Below are positions 5,540 to 6,802 of a DNA stretch of 6,802 nt, one piece after another (within the stretch, counting starts at the first letter, position 1; the number at the start of each line of letters is the position of its first letter). The translations under genes and the position numbers were made by a program. A model generated the notes under the pieces. That model made no database searches, was not told the origin of the DNA, and saw nothing but the letters and a program-made list of their open reading frames with translations. Location of the stretch: NCBI GenBank assembly GCA_945886995.1, contig CAMCZJ010000158.1, positions 1-6,802 on the forward strand, read 5' to 3'. The DNA is from Asaia bogorensis. GTDB taxonomy: Bacteria; Pseudomonadota; Alphaproteobacteria; Acetobacterales; Acetobacteraceae.

Positions 5540-5548
5540 TGCTATCAT
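5540..5548 (+). promoter_or_regulatory. Extended -10 promoter for the HNH gene
   Basis: TGC-TATCAT is an extended -10 (TGn followed by 5 of 6 consensus bases). The -35 region is only weakly matched (TTCCAC at 5521-5526, 16-bp spacer). Transcription would start near 5555, leaving a leader of about 27 bases before the ATG at 5582. This argues against using the in-frame GTG at 5555. Confidence 0.45.
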
Positions 5549-5581
5549 TGATGGGTGGTTTATGACCCAAGAGAAAGAAGT

Positions 5582-5887
5582 ATGGCGAACAGATGGGGCA
5601 TACCAAAGGAAGTTGAACAAGCAGTGTTAGAGAGAGACACAGAGTGTGTTTACTGTGGTGTTGTCTTCACTGCTGAGAGGAAATTCAAGCCATCTTGGGA
5701 ACACATAATCAATGATATAAATATAGCGACAACGGACAACATTGCTTTGTGCTGTGTCGGCTGTAATGCTTCAAAGGGAGCAAAACTACTTCGTGATTGG
5801 CTGGAATCACCAAATGCGAAGAAAAGAGGGATAAGCCTAGAAACCATATCCCCGATAGTTCACAAAGCCCTCAAACCCAATTTATAA
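5582..5887 (+). CDS. HNH endonuclease
   Basis: A 101-residue HNH-family nuclease with the domain filling most of the protein. Zinc-type cysteine pairs are C22-x2-C25 (CVYCG) and C58-x2-C61 (CVGCN). The beta-beta-alpha-metal core reads WEHIIND (Glu40-His41), Asn53 (DNIALCC) and Asn62 (CNASKG), so the last catalytic position is Asn, as in many active HNH proteins. The N-terminus (MANRWGIPKEVEQAVLERD) matches free-standing HNH proteins that I know from phages and bacteria. No target-recognition, methylase or intein part is attached. I chose the ATG at 5582 because similarity begins there and the predicted transcript starts near 5555; the GTG at 5555 is less likely. The ribosome binding site is weak (AGAAAGAAG). 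Codon use and composition are much AT-richer than the core genes. It may act as a homing or nicking nuclease for the element, but this is inference. Confidence 0.88.
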   Translation: MANRWGIPKEVEQAVLERDTECVYCGVVFTAERKFKPSWEHIINDINIATTDNIALCCVGCNASKGAKLLRDWLESPNAKKRGISLETISPIVHKALKPNL

Positions 5888-5903
5888 CCAAGGAGGTAAA
5901 TCA

Positions 5904-6047
5904 ATGGACGAACTTGAACAACTACATCCCCACGTAGCAGAACTTAAGAAGAAGGCGCAGGAGACTGCTCAGTCTAAGAGACAACCTGTTTTGGATGATG
6001 TTAAATCCAAGATTGCTTTGTATGGCTTCGTATTTTTGCAACCTTAG
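5904..6047 (+). CDS. Small hypothetical protein (47 aa) downstream of the HNH gene
   Basis: An ORF of 47 codons, MDELEQLHPHVAELKKKAQE followed by a basic stretch (QSKRQPVLDDVKSK) and a hydrophobic end (IALYGFVFLQP). It starts 16 bp after the HNH stop and has a near-perfect Shine-Dalgarno, AAGGAGG (5890-5896), seven bases before the ATG. It is therefore very likely translated from the HNH transcript. The N-terminal part is charged and probably helical. I recognise no domain. It may be intact, or the truncated start of a longer protein, since it ends abruptly at a palindrome. A partner or regulator of the nuclease is possible, but nothing in the sequence shows it. Confidence 0.6.
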   Translation: MDELEQLHPHVAELKKKAQETAQSKRQPVLDDVKSKIALYGFVFLQP

Positions 6048-6128
6048 GAGGTTGTGCGGGTAAAAACCCTGGAAGTCTGTTAGCCTTGGGACTTTGGGTT
6101 GGTTGGTTTGAAACCTTGGGATCGTTAT
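6039..6128 (+). other. Hairpin-rich non-coding segment in the element's right part
   Basis: Successive short inverted repeats: CAACCT-TAGG-AGGTTG (6039-6054), GGGT-AAAA-ACCC (6058-6069), AAGTC (6073-6077) with GACTT (6090-6094), and GGTTT-G-AAACC (6105-6115). CCTTGGGA occurs twice, 30 bp apart (6084 and 6114). There is no ORF here and no strong U-tract. It could be a structured RNA tail, a 3' end processed from the HNH transcript, or a binding region used in transposition. I match it to no known RNA family. Confidence 0.35.
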
Positions 6129-6140
6129 CTCTAACTTCGT

Positions 6141-6174
6141 GCTGAATTTATCAAGACGATTTCAGGGGGGCTTG
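6141..6174 (-). repeat. Right terminal inverted repeat
   Basis: On the plus strand it reads GCTGAATTTATCAAGACG and so on to GGGGGGCTTG, the inverted counterpart of 5402-5435. It is followed immediately by the second copy of the 10-bp direct repeat. Confidence 0.8.
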
Positions 6175-6184
6175 ATTTATAGGG
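6175..6184. repeat. Target-site duplication, right copy (ATTTATAGGG)
   Basis: Identical to 5392-5401 and in the same orientation, directly abutting the right inverted repeat. The reconstructed target, CCCTATTTATAGGGG, is itself nearly palindromic. Confidence 0.75.
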
Positions 6185-6206
6185 GTGTATTTTTTCGCGC
6201 CTCCGC

Positions 6207-6237
6207 TTGAGTCCACTTTTCCCCCCAAAGGTATATC
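6207..6237 (+). promoter_or_regulatory. Weak candidate dnaG promoter
   Basis: TTGAGT (6207-6212) and TATATC (6232-6237) are separated by 19 bp, longer than ideal. No Shine-Dalgarno is visible before the ATG at 6251. The mobile element ends only 66 bp before that ATG, so any upstream activating sites have been moved away. Confidence 0.25.
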
Positions 6238-6250
6238 CTACCCCTCCGCC

Positions 6251-6511
6251 ATGGCCCTGCCCCCCGGTTTCCTTGATGAGCTTCGCGCCCGCACGCCCCT
6301 GCCCGGTCTGATCGGGCGGAAGACGCGGCTGCTCAAATCTGGGCGCAATTGGAAGGGCTGCTGCCCCTTTCATGGGGAAAAGACGCCGTCCTTCTACGTT
6401 TATGACGACCACTTCCACTGCTTCGGCTGCGGCGCCCATGGGGATGCCGTCACCTTCGTCATGCAGTCCGAAGGCGCGCAATTCATGGAAGCGGTGGAAG
6501 GCCTGGCGGCC
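6251..6511 (+). pseudogene. dnaG: DNA primase, 5' part only (disrupted)
   Basis: Codons 1-87 are a clear DnaG N-terminus: MALPPGFLDELRARTPLPGL, then the CHC2 zinc-binding domain with Cys38, His41, Cys57 and Cys60 (CPFH and CFGCG), then MQSEGAQFMEAVEGLAA. In intact DnaG the next residues continue the primase linker and the TOPRIM core of a roughly 600-residue protein that lays RNA primers at the replication fork. Here codon 88 onward (HSSSLGAATISENAYAETPW) is unrelated and a stop follows at 6608-6610. TOPRIM and the helicase-interaction domain are missing. dnaG is normally single-copy and essential, so an intact copy, a reconnected remainder, or an assembly error must explain this. The location, near the yqeY-like gene, is the usual one for the native gene. 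Confidence 0.82.
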
Positions 6512-6554
6512 CACAGTTCATCTTTGGGTGCCGCAACAATCTCGGAGAACGCCT

Positions 6555-6802
6555 ATGCAGAAACTCCTTGGTGTCACGCTGATAGCCATCTATCTGACAG
6601 TTCAGGCTAATGTCAGCACGGTGCTGGCGCAGCCTCCAAACATTCAAACTGCTAAGCCCAACGTAGCTACCATCGGCCCCGCCTCGGCGGTTGAGCCGGA
6701 ACGGGAAAGCGGCCTGTATATGGCGGCAGAAAATTCGGTCATCCCCCCTGAAGGGCAGGCTCTAATCTGCTTTAATTTCATGCTATCTCATTTGCGGCTC
6801 TT
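6555..6802 (+). CDS. Putative secreted protein, 5' part (runs off the window)
   Basis: 82 complete codons are visible and the frame is open to the window edge. The N-terminus is a Sec signal peptide: MQKLL, a hydrophobic core (residues 4-16) and a likely cleavage site VLA-QPP after Ala25. The mature start is Pro/Ala-rich (PPNIQTAKPNVATIGPASAV). I recognise no domain. GGAG (6544-6547) lies seven bases before the ATG, so the gene has its own ribosome binding site and is not just read-through from dnaG. It starts about 40 bp after the point where dnaG ends and has a different composition. It belongs to whatever DNA was joined to dnaG. Confidence 0.6.
   Translation, partial: MQKLLGVTLIAIYLTVQANVSTVLAQPPNIQTAKPNVATIGPASAVEPERESGLYMAAENSVIPPEGQALICFNFMLSHLRL

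Larger units (their letters stand above)
5402..6174. mobile_element. Non-autonomous transposable element carrying an HNH endonuclease gene
   Basis: A 773-bp AT-rich element between 34-bp imperfect terminal inverted repeats (5402-5435 and 6141-6174, 31 of 34 matching), flanked by 10-bp direct repeats. It has no transposase or recombinase gene, so it would need one supplied in trans. Its cargo is an HNH endonuclease gene (5582-5887), a 47-codon ORF (5904-6047) and a hairpin-rich non-coding tail (6048-6140). It is inserted in the intergenic region between the DUF3126 gene and dnaG. The tips read CAAGCCCC and the inner ends TGATAAATTCAGC. I do not recognise the insertion-sequence family. Confidence 0.7.

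Noticed and set aside
5555..5581. GTG start at 5555 for the HNH gene
   Set aside because: It has no ribosome binding site, coincides with the predicted transcript start, and adds nine residues outside the recognisable domain.
5402..6174. IscB/HEARO-type or group I intron interpretation of the HNH region
   Set aside because: The HNH protein is only 101 residues with no RuvC or bridge-helix part, and I see no group I core motifs or a split host gene. Inverted repeats plus a target duplication explain the borders better.
1..6802. CRISPR array, rRNA or complete tRNA genes
   Set aside because: No regularly spaced repeats and no tRNA- or rRNA-like segments were seen on either strand.

Overview
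The window looks like chromosome from a high-GC alphaproteobacterium, most likely of the Acetobacteraceae/Rhodospirillales type. The evidence is GC-rich core genes (carA, a GatB/YqeY-domain gene, a DUF3126 gene, the 5' part of dnaG), the clustering of yqeY-like, DUF3126 and dnaG genes, and the protein style. Several AT-richer patches of different character sit between the core genes, so this is a mosaic, accessory-rich stretch of a core locus.

Layout. Positions 1-1363 (minus) hold carA, complete except for its last codons, which lie off the left edge. Its reading frame continues upstream without a stop into a 70-residue helix-turn-helix domain, so the gene appears to encode an HTH-CarA fusion. 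A promoter with a palindrome in its spacer, and a second similar palindrome, lie just upstream. Positions 1547-2690 (plus) hold a two-gene operon of a two-domain VOC (glyoxalase-fold) protein and a small cupin. Positions 2691-3182 (plus) hold a decayed toxin-antitoxin locus: an MqsA-like operator palindrome, a 16-residue mqsR toxin remnant, and an intact MqsA-family antitoxin. Positions 3183-4492 form a lower-GC patch with two overlapping minus-strand lipoprotein genes that are diverged paralogues, a palindrome in their promoter, and a nested inverted repeat at their 3' side. Positions 4603-5064 (plus) hold the yqeY-like gene, convergent with the DUF3126 gene at 5083-5301 (minus).

The most striking structure is at 5402-6174. 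It is a 773-bp AT-rich element bounded by 34-bp imperfect terminal inverted repeats (31 of 34 matching) and flanked exactly by a 10-bp direct repeat, ATTTATAGGG. It encodes no transposase. Instead it carries a 101-residue HNH endonuclease gene, a 47-codon ORF with an excellent ribosome binding site, and a hairpin-rich non-coding tail. It reads as a non-autonomous transposable element carrying an HNH nuclease, inserted between the DUF3126 and dnaG genes.

At the right edge, dnaG (from 6251) has a normal CHC2 zinc-finger start but leaves the DnaG sequence after codon 87 (about 6511). It runs into unrelated DNA that starts a gene for a secreted protein (6555 onward, cut by the window). This is either a real disruption or rearrangement of a normally essential gene, or an assembly junction. 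All calls are from reading the sequence; no database search or folding program was run.
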